Notes: generated by a model not told the origin, from the letters alone. A DNA stretch of 64,000 nucleotides from Pseudomonas helvetica (GCF_039908645.1 NZ_CP150917.1:3917501-3981500), one strand, 5' to 3'. Positions 43,355 to 52,369 are shown, counted from the stretch's first letter. Program-made: numbers and translations.

Positions 43355-43410
43355 TACTCCCTCCTGAAAATAGATCAGAAGGTGTAAACCTTATTCAGGA
43401 CGGGACAAGG

Positions 43411-43487
43411 AGAATAAAAAGGGGACAGACTTGTTTATCTGCCATCAGCCTCGACGCAATGAAAAATAATTTTGTTTCCTTTTCCCA
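43411..43487 (+). repeat. family B inverted-repeat element, copy 9
   Basis: AAAAAGGGGACAGACTTGTT, then TATCTGCCATCAGCCTCG, ACGCAATGAAAAATAAT and a degenerate right arm. It lies next to IS copy 2 but is not interrupted by it. Confidence 0.75.
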
Positions 43488-43532
43488 CGGCAAAAACGCG
43501 ACACAGCATTTCACTAATTAGGTACAGGCACC

Positions 43533-44021
43533 ATGCATCACGTAATCGGCTTATATACCTCAAGAAAAACAGAGCGATTGTGGCTGCTAGACCCACACGA
43601 CCGAATTATTTTCAGATCTGATTGCTTTCATTCGTCTGGATATTTCTCCCTTATAGCTCCTGCTTTTGAGAAATATGCTCAAAGAGATGCACAGATAAGC
43701 ATTACATCAATAAATGTAATGAGCTGCCTAAGAAGTGACGATCTAAATGACGCATTGGCAATTTTGAATAATCTCGAAATTGAGCTAAATCAGCAACCAA
43801 CAAGCTGGCGGGAATACCTCGGTGAAATTCAGTACCCAAGGCAAGCAAGGCGGCCCATTCAACCGCTGTTATTCAGGTGTCGGGCAATTCGGCTTGTCCA
43901 CATGCTGCGAGAGTTAGTGCTTAAAGCTCAAGCCCAAGATAAATGCTTGGTATATGGAAATGGTGTTTGCTACCGCTCTCTGTGCGGCATAAAAATGCCG
44001 CCCGGCGTCGTGTACTCCTAG
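43533..44021 (+). CDS. hypothetical protein, AT-rich
   Basis: A 162-residue soluble protein (VIGLYTSRKTERLWLLDPHD; DALAILNNLEIELNQQPTSW; QPLLFRCRAIRLVHMLREL). I do not recognise it. It is a single-gene unit between family B repeats and is AT-rich. Confidence 0.6.
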   Translation: MHHVIGLYTSRKTERLWLLDPHDRIIFRSDCFHSSGYFSLIAPAFEKYAQRDAQISITSINVMSCLRSDDLNDALAILNNLEIELNQQPTSWREYLGEIQYPRQARRPIQPLLFRCRAIRLVHMLRELVLKAQAQDKCLVYGNGVCYRSLCGIKMPPGVVYS

Positions 44022-44098
44022 CAATGAAAAGTGGACAGATCTATTTTTCATTGTGCCGAGGCTGATGACAGACAAATAAGTCTTTCCCTATTTATTCT
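44022..44098 (-). repeat. family B inverted-repeat element, copy 10
   Basis: AATGAAAAGTGGACAGATCT, then ATTTTTCATTGTGCCGAGG, CTGATGACAGACAAATAAG and TCTTTCCC. The centre runs in the opposite direction from most copies. Confidence 0.7.
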
Positions 44099-44198
44099 TT
44101 TGTGATTGCAGTTGCCTCGGACAGCTAATATCGGCTACAACGCTTTGCTAGCGTGTTATCGCCTCATTTTTGGTTCCTGTTTTTCACTAGGCTTCCCT

Positions 44199-44669
44199 AT
44201 GTCATTAGCGACCGTAGTGCTACTCAACTCTTGGCCACAGCCAAGTACATCGCCCGAACCCATCGTGTTCGCCACAGAAACACAGTTGTTTTTGCGGTAC
44301 TGCACGGCTGGCGAGGAAATTACTGTAATCCATTTTCCGCTAGTCAAAAAATTTCAATTTGGCTCACCAAACGATGAGGCTCTGGGAGGCCATCCGCTAA
44401 TCGGGCTCGGCCTCAAGCATTACCAAGTTCATCGTATAGATAATTCGCCCTGGGTTGCGGAGCTTGAGCAAAGAAACGCCATTCATCCAAGACATGATAA
44501 AGAACGATTCCTGAAGGATGCCGTCCACTATGCCTTTACATTCCAAGACTCTACGCTGGAATGCATCGTTAATGAGGGGCAATTTTGGAGTCCGAAAATA
44601 CAAGTATTTACGTCGAATGAGGAGGCGAAGATCGTCTGGCACGAACTGATCAATGATGCAGCCCCTTGA
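44199..44669 (+). CDS. conserved hypothetical protein
   Basis: A 156-residue soluble protein with a conserved-looking core: FQFGSPNDEALGGHPLIGLG, then HYQVHRIDNSPWVAELEQRN, and AFTFQDSTLECI. I have seen this pattern (GHPL...NSPW...H...F-D-T-EC) in uncharacterised proteins of many bacteria, but no function is known. The ATG at 44199 is chosen; an upstream TTG frame has no conserved features. It is a single-gene unit between repeat copies. Confidence 0.65.
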   Translation: MSLATVVLLNSWPQPSTSPEPIVFATETQLFLRYCTAGEEITVIHFPLVKKFQFGSPNDEALGGHPLIGLGLKHYQVHRIDNSPWVAELEQRNAIHPRHDKERFLKDAVHYAFTFQDSTLECIVNEGQFWSPKIQVFTSNEEAKIVWHELINDAAP

Positions 44670-44672
44670 TGT

Positions 44673-44716
44673 TGTCTAGTCCTGAAATAGGTGTAAACCT
44701 TATTCAGGACGGGACA
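44673..44716. mobile_element. 44-bp IS3-family scar: both terminal repeats without the interior
   Basis: TGTCTAGTCCTGAAATAGG runs directly into GTGTAAACCTTATTCAGGAC and GGGACA. The left part equals the orfB-side end and the right part the orfA-side end of the 1310-bp IS, both facing outward as in the intact element. The interior is missing, with the junction at the shared GGTGTAAACC/GGTTTACACC sequence. No flanking 3-bp duplication is seen. Confidence 0.85.
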
Positions 44717-44721
44717 GATCT

Positions 44722-44785
44722 TATAAAAAGGGGATAGATTTATTTCTCTGTCACCTGTCTCGATCGCAATAAAAAATAAATCCGA
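44722..44785 (+). repeat. family B inverted-repeat element, short variant, copy 11
   Basis: TATAAAAAGGGGATAGATTT, then ATTTCTCTGTCACCTGTC, CGATCGCAATAAAAAATA and AATCCGAG. Its right part belongs to the direct duplication shared with 38881. Confidence 0.75.
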
Positions 44786-45182
44786 GAATCATCTGGCCGG
44801 CCTGGTTGCCGGTGGCGCCTATCCGTCGCCGGTGCCGTTCGCCCACGTCATCACTACCGGGTTTTCAGTGCATTGGCCAGGCGCAGCATGGCCGCTTCGA
44901 TTTCATAAGCGGTCAACGACGAATAACCCAATAGCCAGCCTTGTTTCTTCTCCTCGCCGGCGTACAACCGGCTCAGGCCGGAAAGCTGTACGCCCGCGCT
45001 GGCCGCTTGGCGGATGGTTTTTTCCTCAGACCAGCCATCGTGCAGCAGGCAGGGAATTTGTAGTCCGCCGGGAGGGCGCAAGGCGGTAACGATACCGTCC
45101 AAATGCTTGCCGATTGCGTCAAGCATGACGCAACGACGCCCGGCATACAGCTTGCGCATGGCCCGGACATGGGCGTTGTAAT
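44767..45182. repeat. direct duplication of the mocR-type gene 3' region, copy 2
   Basis: Same 416 bases as 38881-39296, here inside the intact regulator gene. The two copies are direct repeats about 5.9 kb apart, so recombination between them could remove everything between. Confidence 0.9.
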
Positions 45183-46353
45183 GGCCGTCCTCCATGAAGC
45201 GCGCCAGGGTCAGTTGCAGGATTTGTGGCGTGTGGCCGTCCATCATGCTGCGCGCGTAGGTGAAGGCTTTGATCAACTCGTGGGGCAGTACCATATAGCC
45301 CATTCGCAACCCAGGGTAGAGGGTCTTGCTGAAGGTGCCGATGTAGAGCGTACGCTGGTACTTGTCCAGGCCCTGTACACAGGCAGTCGGCTGCCCGTCG
45401 TAGTGAAACTCGCTGTCGTAGTCATCTTCGATGACCCACTTGCCCTTCTGCGCTGCCCAGTTGATCAACTCAAGACGACGCTCCAGCGGCAAGGTCGCGC
45501 CGGTGGGGTATTGATGAGACGGCGTGACATAGACGCAATTGGCGCCGCTGCGGTCGGCGTACAGCAGGTCGGTGCGTATGCCCAGTTCATCGACATCAAT
45601 GGGCAGAACCTTGGTCTCGGCGGTTTCAAAGGCCTTCTTGGCGCCATAGTAACCCGGGTTTTCCAGCAGGATCGGTTTGCCGACATCCACTAACAACTGC
45701 GCACACAGAAAAAGGGCCTGGCGAGTGCTGCTCAACACCATGATCTGGTCAGGGGAGCATTTGGCCCCGCGCTCGAGGTTCAAGTAGGTGGCAATCGCTT
45801 TGCGCAGCGGCTCAGCTCCTTGCGGGTCGCCATGCAACAGCACATTAGCGCGATAGTCCTTCATGACCTGGCGTTGCAGGCGCTCCCAGACATCGGTGGG
45901 GAAAGTGCGGGTTTCCGGCAGGCCGGTCGCAAATGCCTTGATCACCTGCTGATCGTTTACACCACCACTGTCGAAGATCATCCGCCCGCGCTGGCTCAAG
46001 CCCGCCCCTGGTACCGCCTGGCTGCTTTTGACCTCTTGCGCCTTGATGCGGCGGCGTGCCGCGCCTCGCAATTCGGTGCCCACCGTTTCGCAGACATAAC
46101 TGCCGGCCCCCCCGCGCCGCACGATAAAACCGTCCCGGTGCAGTTGCACATAGGCGTTCTCCACGGTGTCACGGGCAATCCCGAGTGACTTGGCCAACAC
46201 CCGAGTCGCAGGCAGCTTCAAACCGGGGTCAAGAGCGCCATTGAGGATCAGCTCACGCAGTGCGCGCTGAATCCGTTGGTGCAGATCCAGCAATTGAAAC
46301 TCAGCATCGTTGAGGCGCATTTTCAGCGTTTCCAGCTCGAACGCTTTCGCCAT
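44854..46353 (-). CDS. MocR/PdxR-type regulator (GntR HTH fused to aminotransferase domain)
   Basis: A 499-residue regulator. The N-terminal GntR-type winged helix (LPATRVLAKSLGIARDTVEN; LHRDGFIVRRGGAGSYV) occupies about residues 10-90, and the rest is a fold type I aminotransferase-like domain with PLP lysine in GTFSKTLYPGLRMGY near residue 325. Such proteins sense PLP or an amino compound through the C-terminal domain. It is divergent from a run of PLP-enzyme genes, which it most likely controls. The start is MAKAFELETLK. Confidence 0.88.
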   Translation of the reverse strand: MAKAFELETLKMRLNDAEFQLLDLHQRIQRALRELILNGALDPGLKLPATRVLAKSLGIARDTVENAYVQLHRDGFIVRRGGAGSYVCETVGTELRGAARRRIKAQEVKSSQAVPGAGLSQRGRMIFDSGGVNDQQVIKAFATGLPETRTFPTDVWERLQRQVMKDYRANVLLHGDPQGAEPLRKAIATYLNLERGAKCSPDQIMVLSSTRQALFLCAQLLVDVGKPILLENPGYYGAKKAFETAETKVLPIDVDELGIRTDLLYADRSGANCVYVTPSHQYPTGATLPLERRLELINWAAQKGKWVIEDDYDSEFHYDGQPTACVQGLDKYQRTLYIGTFSKTLYPGLRMGYMVLPHELIKAFTYARSMMDGHTPQILQLTLARFMEDGHYNAHVRAMRKLYAGRRCVMLDAIGKHLDGIVTALRPPGGLQIPCLLHDGWSEEKTIRQAASAGVQLSGLSRLYAGEEKKQGWLLGYSSLTAYEIEAAMLRLANALKTR

Positions 46354-46486
46354 GTGGTCTGCCTTACTTGAATAAATTGGCCTGCAAAGGCAGGCCAGTC
46401 TATCCGTAGAATTCACTCCTCACCACTGCCTTTGTGCGTGGTGAGCACGCGTGTTTCGAGCGATTTTGCACAGGGATTACTCAGCT
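46354..46486. promoter_or_regulatory. divergent control region, MocR regulator / PLP-enzyme cluster
   Basis: This region of 133 bases between divergent starts is the expected operator region of the cluster. GTGCGTGGTGAGCACGCGTG at 46434-46453 contains an imperfect CGTG/CACG palindrome worth testing. Confidence 0.45.
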
Positions 46487-47569
46487 ATGGCCAGGTCACA
46501 CAACTTCAGCGCAGGCCCGACGGCGTTGCCGATGGAAGTACTTACCCAGGCGCACGAGGAGTTTTTTGACTTCGCAGGCACGGGCATGTCAGTGATGGAG
46601 ATCAGCCATCGCTGCGAAGTATTCATGGAGGTTGCCTACCAGACCGAACGCGACCTGCGGGACATCCTGCAGGTACCCAGCGAGTACAAGGTGCTCTTCC
46701 TGCAAGGAGGCGCCTCGCTGCAGTTTGCCCAGGTGCCGATGAACCTGTTGGGCAATAAACGCACGGCCGATTATCTGCATACCGGCCTCTGGTCAGGCAA
46801 AGCCATTGAAGCCGCCCGGCGCTACTGCGACGTTCGCATCGTCGCCAGCGGCAAAGAGTCTGGCTTTGATCGTATCCCCGACGTCTCGGACTGGAAGCTC
46901 AACCCGAACGCCGCCTACCTGCACTACACCGAGAACGAAACCGTACACGGCGTGCAATTCGTCGACGCGCCTGATGGCTTGGCGCCTTTGGTGTGCGATG
47001 CCTGTTCAAGTCTGCTTTCCAAGCCGATTGACGTGGCCAAACATGGCCTTGTGTATGCCGCAGCGCAAAAGAACATGGGAGTGGCCGGGCTGACAGTGGT
47101 CATCATTGACCCGGCGTTGCTGGATGCCGCGCAGGCGTTCACCCCCGACATCCTCAATTACGCGCGCATCACCGACGCTCAGTCGATGCTCAACACCCCG
47201 GCGACCTTTCCTTGGTACCTCACCGGCCTGACGCTCAAATGGATTAAGCGCCGCGGCGGCCTCGAAGCCCTTCACCGGCTTAACCAGACCAAGGCCGAGT
47301 TGCTGTATCGCACCATCGACGACAGTGATGGGTTTTACCGCAACAGCGTGCGAGCGCCGTTTCGTTCGATCAATAACGTGCCGTTCGTGCTCGCCAATGC
47401 GGCGCTGGAAAAGACTTTTGTGCAACTGGCCGAACAGGCCGGGCTCAACGGGCTAAAGGGCCACGCCTCGGTCGGCGGGATACGAGCCAGCCTCTACAAC
47501 GCGGTCACGCTAGAGGCAGTCGAGGCATTGACCGACTTCATGAAGGGTTTTGTCCGCGTGCACGGCTGA
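46487..47569 (+). CDS. serC: phosphoserine aminotransferase family protein
   Basis: A 360-residue class V aminotransferase. SerC converts 3-phosphohydroxypyruvate and glutamate to phosphoserine (and acts on 3-hydroxy-4-phospho-oxobutanoate in PLP synthesis). Motifs are RSHNFSAGPTALPMEVL at the start, LFLQGGASLQFAQVP near residue 70 and the PLP lysine in YAAAQKNMGVAGLTV near residue 195. Length matches SerC. Pseudomonas normally carries its housekeeping serC in a core operon with gyrA/pheA, so this is probably a second, cluster-specific copy with possibly altered substrate. Confidence 0.85.
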   Translation: MARSHNFSAGPTALPMEVLTQAHEEFFDFAGTGMSVMEISHRCEVFMEVAYQTERDLRDILQVPSEYKVLFLQGGASLQFAQVPMNLLGNKRTADYLHTGLWSGKAIEAARRYCDVRIVASGKESGFDRIPDVSDWKLNPNAAYLHYTENETVHGVQFVDAPDGLAPLVCDACSSLLSKPIDVAKHGLVYAAAQKNMGVAGLTVVIIDPALLDAAQAFTPDILNYARITDAQSMLNTPATFPWYLTGLTLKWIKRRGGLEALHRLNQTKAELLYRTIDDSDGFYRNSVRAPFRSINNVPFVLANAALEKTFVQLAEQAGLNGLKGHASVGGIRASLYNAVTLEAVEALTDFMKGFVRVHG

Positions 47570-47718
47570 GGCAGGGATCGCTTCAGTCACAGCAGGCGGC
47601 CCGGTAAGTGGTCTGGTCCTCCACGAAAAAGTGCAGGGGCAAAACATGCCATTTCAGCGTTATAAATCCCCCCCTCACCCGAGGCCAAACACCTCGTTTT
47701 GCAAGGAGCAAAGCAATC

Positions 47719-48969
47719 ATGTCTTCTTCAGCATCCCCGACGGCCCTGCGTCTAGGCGACCTTATACATCCGATTGTCGCCGGGCTGATTTCAGTCATCG
47801 TCAACTATGGCGGCACGTTCATCCTGGTCTTTCAGGCCGCCAAAGTCGCCGGGCTCAGCCCCGAGCTGACGGCATCGTGGGTATGGTCGGTGTCGATTGG
47901 CGTGGGTATTACCGGGCTGTTTCTCAGCTGGGTGAGCCGTGAGCCGATCATTACCGCCTGGTCGACACCCGCCGCAGCCTTTCTGGTCGTCGCGCTGTCC
48001 ACCACGCCCTATGTCGAGGCAGTGGGTGCGTACATCATTTCGGCCGCCGCCTTCGTGCTGCTGGGTTTGTCCGGCTGCTTCGAAAAAGTCATCCGCCTGA
48101 TTCCGCCGGGCGTGGCTGCGGGCCTGCTGGCCGGTATCCTGCTGCAGTTCGGTATCGGCGCGTTTGGTGGCATGAGTATTGATCCAGTGTTGGTCGGGTT
48201 GCTGACTGCCGCTTACGTTGTGTTCAAGCGCTTTACCGCACGCTACGCGGTGGTGGGCATTCTGGTGCTGGGGCTGGCGTTTCTTCTAACGCAGGGCCGT
48301 GTGGATCTTTCCGGGCTGGCGCTGCAATTCGCGGCACCGGTATTCACCCGGCCCGAATTCTCGATCAATGCGTTGCTCAGCGTGGCGCTGCCGCTGTTTC
48401 TGATCACACTCACCGGCCAGTACATGCCGGGCATGCTGGTGCTGCGCAACGATGGCTTCAGGACCAGCGCCAACCCTATCCTGACTGTCACAGGGCTGGG
48501 CTCCTTGCTGATGGCACCTTTCGGTTCTCACGCCTTCAATGTCGCCGCCATCACGGCGGCCATCTGCACCGGCAAGGAAGCCTCGGAGGATCCGTCCAAG
48601 CGCTGGATCGCCGGGGTTGCCGCGGGCGTGTTCTACATCCTCGTCGGGATTTTCGGGGTGACCCTCGCCGCAGTGTTCATGGCCCTCCCGGCCACCTTCA
48701 TTACGACGCTGGCCGGGCTGGCCCTGCTCGGCACTATCGGCGCCAGCCTGGCCAGCGCCATGGCTGACGTCACATCCCGCGAAGCCTCGCTGATCACCTT
48801 TCTGGCGTCCGCCGCGAACATCACCTTGCTGGGAATCGGTGGGGCGTTCTGGGGGTTGCTGATCGGTCTGGCGGCCTACGCCTTACTCAATGGCCGCTTG
48901 CCGCGTCGCGAGGCGGTGGTCATTCCGGCGGCCGACGATGTTGTGACGACCAAAGGAGCCACCCACTGA
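47719..48969 (+). CDS. BenE-family (benzoate/H+ symporter-like) transporter
   Basis: A 416-residue inner-membrane protein with about 12-14 hydrophobic helices. Typical BenE features are GLISVIVNYGGTFILVFQAA near residue 20, PIITAWSTPAAAFL near residue 75 and GSHAFNVAAITAAICTG near residue 270. AAGGAG precedes the ATG. BenE proteins import benzoate or related compounds with protons; no aromatic catabolic genes lie nearby, so the substrate here may be the cluster's own precursor or product. It overlaps the next gene by one base (TGATG). Confidence 0.85.
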   Translation: MSSSASPTALRLGDLIHPIVAGLISVIVNYGGTFILVFQAAKVAGLSPELTASWVWSVSIGVGITGLFLSWVSREPIITAWSTPAAAFLVVALSTTPYVEAVGAYIISAAAFVLLGLSGCFEKVIRLIPPGVAAGLLAGILLQFGIGAFGGMSIDPVLVGLLTAAYVVFKRFTARYAVVGILVLGLAFLLTQGRVDLSGLALQFAAPVFTRPEFSINALLSVALPLFLITLTGQYMPGMLVLRNDGFRTSANPILTVTGLGSLLMAPFGSHAFNVAAITAAICTGKEASEDPSKRWIAGVAAGVFYILVGIFGVTLAAVFMALPATFITTLAGLALLGTIGASLASAMADVTSREASLITFLASAANITLLGIGGAFWGLLIGLAAYALLNGRLPRREAVVIPAADDVVTTKGATH

Positions 48970-49787
48970 TGTTCGATCAACTGGAAGAAACCGCCACCCT
49001 GCACGAGCGCCATGGCCGTTACCCACAGGCCACCAGCGTCGAGGACTTTCGTCGCAACCTGGCAGCCGTGCAGCAGCGTATCGCCAATGCCTGTCAGCGG
49101 GTCGGACGTGATCCGGCGAGTGTGCGCCTGCTGCCGGTCAGCAAAACCTTTGACGAAGCTCATCTGCGTCTGGCCTACGCCGCCGGCTGCCGGCTGCTGG
49201 GAGAGAACAAGGTGCAGGAAGCGCAGCGCAAATGGCAGACCATGACCGATCTGGCCGACCTGCAATGGTCGGTCATCGGCCACCTGCAAACCAACAAGGC
49301 CAAGCAGGTGGCGCGTTTTGCCAGTGAATTTCAGGCGTTGGACAGCCTGCGAGTGGCCGAGGCTCTGGATCGTCGCCTGCAAATCGAGGGGCGCCAACTG
49401 GATGTGTTCGTCCAGGTCAATACCTCCGGCGAAGTCAGCAAATACGGCCTGGCGCCCGAAGCCGTCGCGGACTTCTTGTACGCCCTGCCGGCGTTCTCGG
49501 CGTTACGGGTGCGCGGGCTGATGACGCTGGCGCTGTTTTCGGCCGACGTTGCCCGTGTCCGCCCTTGCTTTGTACGGTTGCGCGAACTGCGCGAGCGCCT
49601 GCGCCAGCACGCCCCGGCGGGCGTCGGGCTAGAGGAACTGTCCATGGGCATGTCCGGCGATTTCGAAGTCGCCATTGAAGAGGGGGCGACCGTGGTGCGT
49701 GTCGGTCAGGCCATCTTCGGCGCACGAGCCATGCCTGACGCCTACTACTGGCCGACCGCGGATGTCCGTCCGGGAAGTGATGATTAG
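48969..49787 (+). CDS. YggS-family PLP-binding protein
   Basis: A 272-residue alanine-racemase-fold PLP protein of the YggS/PLPBP family, which buffers PLP rather than catalysing a known reaction. The PLP lysine is in RLLPVSKTFDEAHLRLAY near residue 59, followed by GENKVQEAQRKW, WSVIGHLQTNKAK and the phosphate-binding GLEELSMGMSGDFEVAI. It has a 30-residue N-terminal extension relative to core YggS. The ATG overlaps the stop of the transporter gene (TGATG), so the two are translationally coupled. Confidence 0.88.
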   Translation: MFDQLEETATLHERHGRYPQATSVEDFRRNLAAVQQRIANACQRVGRDPASVRLLPVSKTFDEAHLRLAYAAGCRLLGENKVQEAQRKWQTMTDLADLQWSVIGHLQTNKAKQVARFASEFQALDSLRVAEALDRRLQIEGRQLDVFVQVNTSGEVSKYGLAPEAVADFLYALPAFSALRVRGLMTLALFSADVARVRPCFVRLRELRERLRQHAPAGVGLEELSMGMSGDFEVAIEEGATVVRVGQAIFGARAMPDAYYWPTADVRPGSDD

Positions 49788-49840
49788 TCGCCGCTGACAA
49801 CACCTAACATCTTGATTCACCCTTTACAGGAAGCCCTTCG

Positions 49841-51013
49841 ATGTCCTCTGCCCCCTCGTACCTCATGCACAACTATGCCCGCCAGCCGGTCTCCTTCAGT
49901 CGAGGCCAAGGGGCATCTCTGTGGGACAAGCACGGGGTCGAATACCTGGATGCAATCGCCGGTGTGGCGGTGACCAGCCTTGGGCATGCCAACCCCGAGA
50001 TTGCCGCCGCCATTGCCGAGCAAGCGGGCCAGTTACTGCACACCTCCAACATGTTTCACATCGAATGGCAGGAGCAATTGAGTGAGCGCTTGTGCGCCTT
50101 ATCGGGCATGCAGCGCGCCTTTTTTTGCAACTCGGGGGCTGAAGCCAACGAAGCGGCGCTCAAGTTGGCCCGACTGCACGCCAACGCCAGGCACGTGGCA
50201 CAGCCACAAGTGCTGGTGATGGAAAACAGCTTTCACGGCCGCACCCTGGCCACTCTCGCGGCTACTGGCAACCCGGCCGTACAGCGCGGATTTGAGCCCT
50301 TGATGCCAGGCTTTCTACGGGTGCCTTACGACAACATCGAGGAGATCCGCAAGGTGGCGGCGCAATCACCCGACATCGTCGCGGTATTGGTCGAGCCCGT
50401 GCAGGGTGAAGGCGGTGTGCATGCGGCGTCCGCCGGTTATCTACAGGCCCTGCGGCAACTGTGCGACGAACACGATTGGCTGATGATGGTCGATGAAGTG
50501 CAAACCGGGATGGGCCGCACCGGCACCTGGTTTGGCTACCAACACGCGGGGATAGTGCCGGATGTCATCACGCTGGCCAAGGCACTGGGCAATGGTTTTC
50601 CCGTTGGCGCATGCCTGGCACGAGGCAAGGCCGCCGAACTGTTTTCCCCGGGCCATCATGCCTCCACTTTCGGCGGCAACCCCCTCGCCTGCCGCGTGGG
50701 ATGCACCGTACTCGACATCATGGAGCGCGATCACCTCCCGCAGCGCGCAGCCACATCTGGCCGTCGGCTGCTGGCCGCGCTGCAGGAGGCGCTGGGCAAT
50801 CACAGCGAGGTCGTTTCCATTCGCGGCCTGGGCCTGATGGTCGGCATCGAACTGAACCGTCAGTGTGCCGAACTGGTCGGCCGGGCGCTGGACGAACAAC
50901 GCCTGCTGATAACGGTGACTCGCGGCACCACCCTCCGACTGCTGCCGCCGTTGATCTGTGAGGACTCGCAGATCGACGACATCGCAGCGCGTGTCTCTCG
51001 GCTCTTGTCATAA
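49841..51013 (+). CDS. acetylornithine aminotransferase-like class III aminotransferase
   Basis: A 390-residue fold type I enzyme of the ArgD/ornithine aminotransferase group. PLP contacts are FFCNSGAEANEAALKLAR near residue 100, FHGRTLATLAATGN near residue 128, MMVDEVQTGMGRTG near residue 215 and the lysine in ITLAKALGNGFPVGACL near residue 247. It is closest in style to acetylornithine aminotransferases, but the setting suggests an amino-compound substrate of the cluster rather than arginine biosynthesis. Confidence 0.85.
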   Translation: MSSAPSYLMHNYARQPVSFSRGQGASLWDKHGVEYLDAIAGVAVTSLGHANPEIAAAIAEQAGQLLHTSNMFHIEWQEQLSERLCALSGMQRAFFCNSGAEANEAALKLARLHANARHVAQPQVLVMENSFHGRTLATLAATGNPAVQRGFEPLMPGFLRVPYDNIEEIRKVAAQSPDIVAVLVEPVQGEGGVHAASAGYLQALRQLCDEHDWLMMVDEVQTGMGRTGTWFGYQHAGIVPDVITLAKALGNGFPVGACLARGKAAELFSPGHHASTFGGNPLACRVGCTVLDIMERDHLPQRAATSGRRLLAALQEALGNHSEVVSIRGLGLMVGIELNRQCAELVGRALDEQRLLITVTRGTTLRLLPPLICEDSQIDDIAARVSRLLS

Positions 51014-51049
51014 ACCGGTTTACTTTCTCAACCAAGGACCCCTCCATCT

Positions 51050-52315
51050 ATGTACGACTCAACGCTGACCCTTAAAGCATTCGACGCCGAGTTGTGTGAG
51101 GCGATTCATAACGAAGAACATCGTCAGGAAGACCACGTCGAACTGATCGCTTCCGAAAACTACGCCAGCCCTCTGGTCATGAAAATCCAGAGCACCGTGC
51201 TCACCAACAAATACGCCGAAGGCTACCCAGGCAAGCGCTACTACAGCGGCTGCGAGTATGTCGATGTGGCCGAGCGCCTGGCCGTCGAGCGGGTAAAGAC
51301 CCTGTTCAACTGCGACTACGCCAACGTGCAGCCGCATGCGGGTGCCCAGGCGAACGCCGCGGTATTCCTGGCATTGATCAATCCTGGTGACACAGTGATG
51401 GGCATGAACCTGGCCCAAGGTGGCCACCTGACCCACGGCAACCCTTCAAACTTCTCGGGCCGTCATTACAAGATCGTTCCTTATGGCCTTGACCCAAAGA
51501 CGGGCTTTCTCGACTACGACGAGATGGAACGCATCGCCCTGGAAACTCGACCGAAGATGCTGATCGGTGGTTTTTCTGCCTACTCCCGGTACAAAGACTG
51601 GGCGCGCATGCGGGCCATTGCCGACAAGGTCGGGGCTATTTTCTGGGTCGACATGGCCCACGTCGCAGGTCTGGTCGCTGCCGGCGAATACCCGGACCCA
51701 TTGCCGCACGCCCATGTGGTTACAAGCACCACTCACAAGACCCTGCGGGGCCCACGGGGTGGCTTGATTTTGTCCAAGGGGCAAGACGAAGCGTTCTACA
51801 AAAAGCTCGACTCTGCGGTATTCCCGGGTGTCCAGGGCGGGCCACTGATGCACCAGATCGCCGCCAAGGCCGTCGCCTTCAAGGAAGCACTGGCACCCGA
51901 GTTCAAAACCTATCAGACGCAAGTGGTGATCAACGCCCGGGCCATGGCGGCCGTGCTGCAACGGCGGGGTTACAAGATCGTCTCCGGTGGCACCGATAAC
52001 CACATGATGCTAATCGACCTGTCCGACAGGCCTTACACCGGCAAGGAAGCTGATGCGGCCCTGAGCAACGCCTACATCACCGCCAACAAAAACTCTGTGC
52101 CCAACGACCCGCGCTCACCGTTCGTGACCTCTGGGTTGCGCATCGGTACCCCAGCCATCACCACCCGAGGTTTCGGCGTGTTCGAATGCGAACAACTGGC
52201 GGGCTGGTTGTGCGACGTACTGGACGCCCTGGAAAACGGCCACAGCGAGACGGTCGGGCACCACGTGCGCGAACAGGTGGTGGAGCTCTGCCGCCGTCAT
52301 CCTGTCTATCGTTGA
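51050..52315 (+). CDS. glyA: serine hydroxymethyltransferase
   Basis: A 421-residue fold type I PLP enzyme, normally interconverting serine and glycine with tetrahydrofolate. Signatures are [13 protein letters not shown] near residue 32, the PLP lysine in [16 protein letters not shown] near residue 227 and the active-site [12 protein letters not shown] near residue 58. It is full length. Pseudomonads usually have more than one glyA; this one lies in an accessory cluster with five other PLP proteins and may be dedicated to one-carbon or aldol chemistry of that pathway. Confidence 0.92.
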   Translation: MYDSTLTLKAFDAELCEAIHNEEHRQEDHVELIASENYASPLVMKIQSTVLTNKYAEGYPGKRYYSGCEYVDVAERLAVERVKTLFNCDYANVQPHAGAQANAAVFLALINPGDTVMGMNLAQGGHLTHGNPSNFSGRHYKIVPYGLDPKTGFLDYDEMERIALETRPKMLIGGFSAYSRYKDWARMRAIADKVGAIFWVDMAHVAGLVAAGEYPDPLPHAHVVTSTTHKTLRGPRGGLILSKGQDEAFYKKLDSAVFPGVQGGPLMHQIAAKAVAFKEALAPEFKTYQTQVVINARAMAAVLQRRGYKIVSGGTDNHMMLIDLSDRPYTGKEADAALSNAYITANKNSVPNDPRSPFVTSGLRIGTPAITTRGFGVFECEQLAGWLCDVLDALENGHSETVGHHVREQVVELCRRHPVYR

Positions 52316-52369
52316 TTCTTTTACCCCGAGCTATCGCCGCCAGGCTGATGTCATCGTTGGGTGAAAAAC

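Larger units (their letters stand above)
42098..43407 (-). mobile_element. IS3-family insertion sequence, copy 2 (1310 bp)
   Basis: Same length and same encoded proteins as copy 1, in opposite orientation. Target duplication AGG at 42095-42097 and 43408-43410. Since each copy has its own duplication and they differ, the two copies inserted separately. Confidence 0.93.

Noticed and set aside
39330..43407. Composite transposon made of the two IS copies plus the tautomerase/LysR pair
   Set aside because: The outer flanks do not share a target duplication (CCA on one side, AGG on the other), and each IS has its own. Movement as one unit is not supported, although future movement is possible.
44673..44716. 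IS circle junction (abutted ends of an excised IS)
   Set aside because: In a circle junction the ends face each other with a short spacer. Here the terminal TGTC and GACA are on the outside, as in an intact element, so it is an internal deletion.
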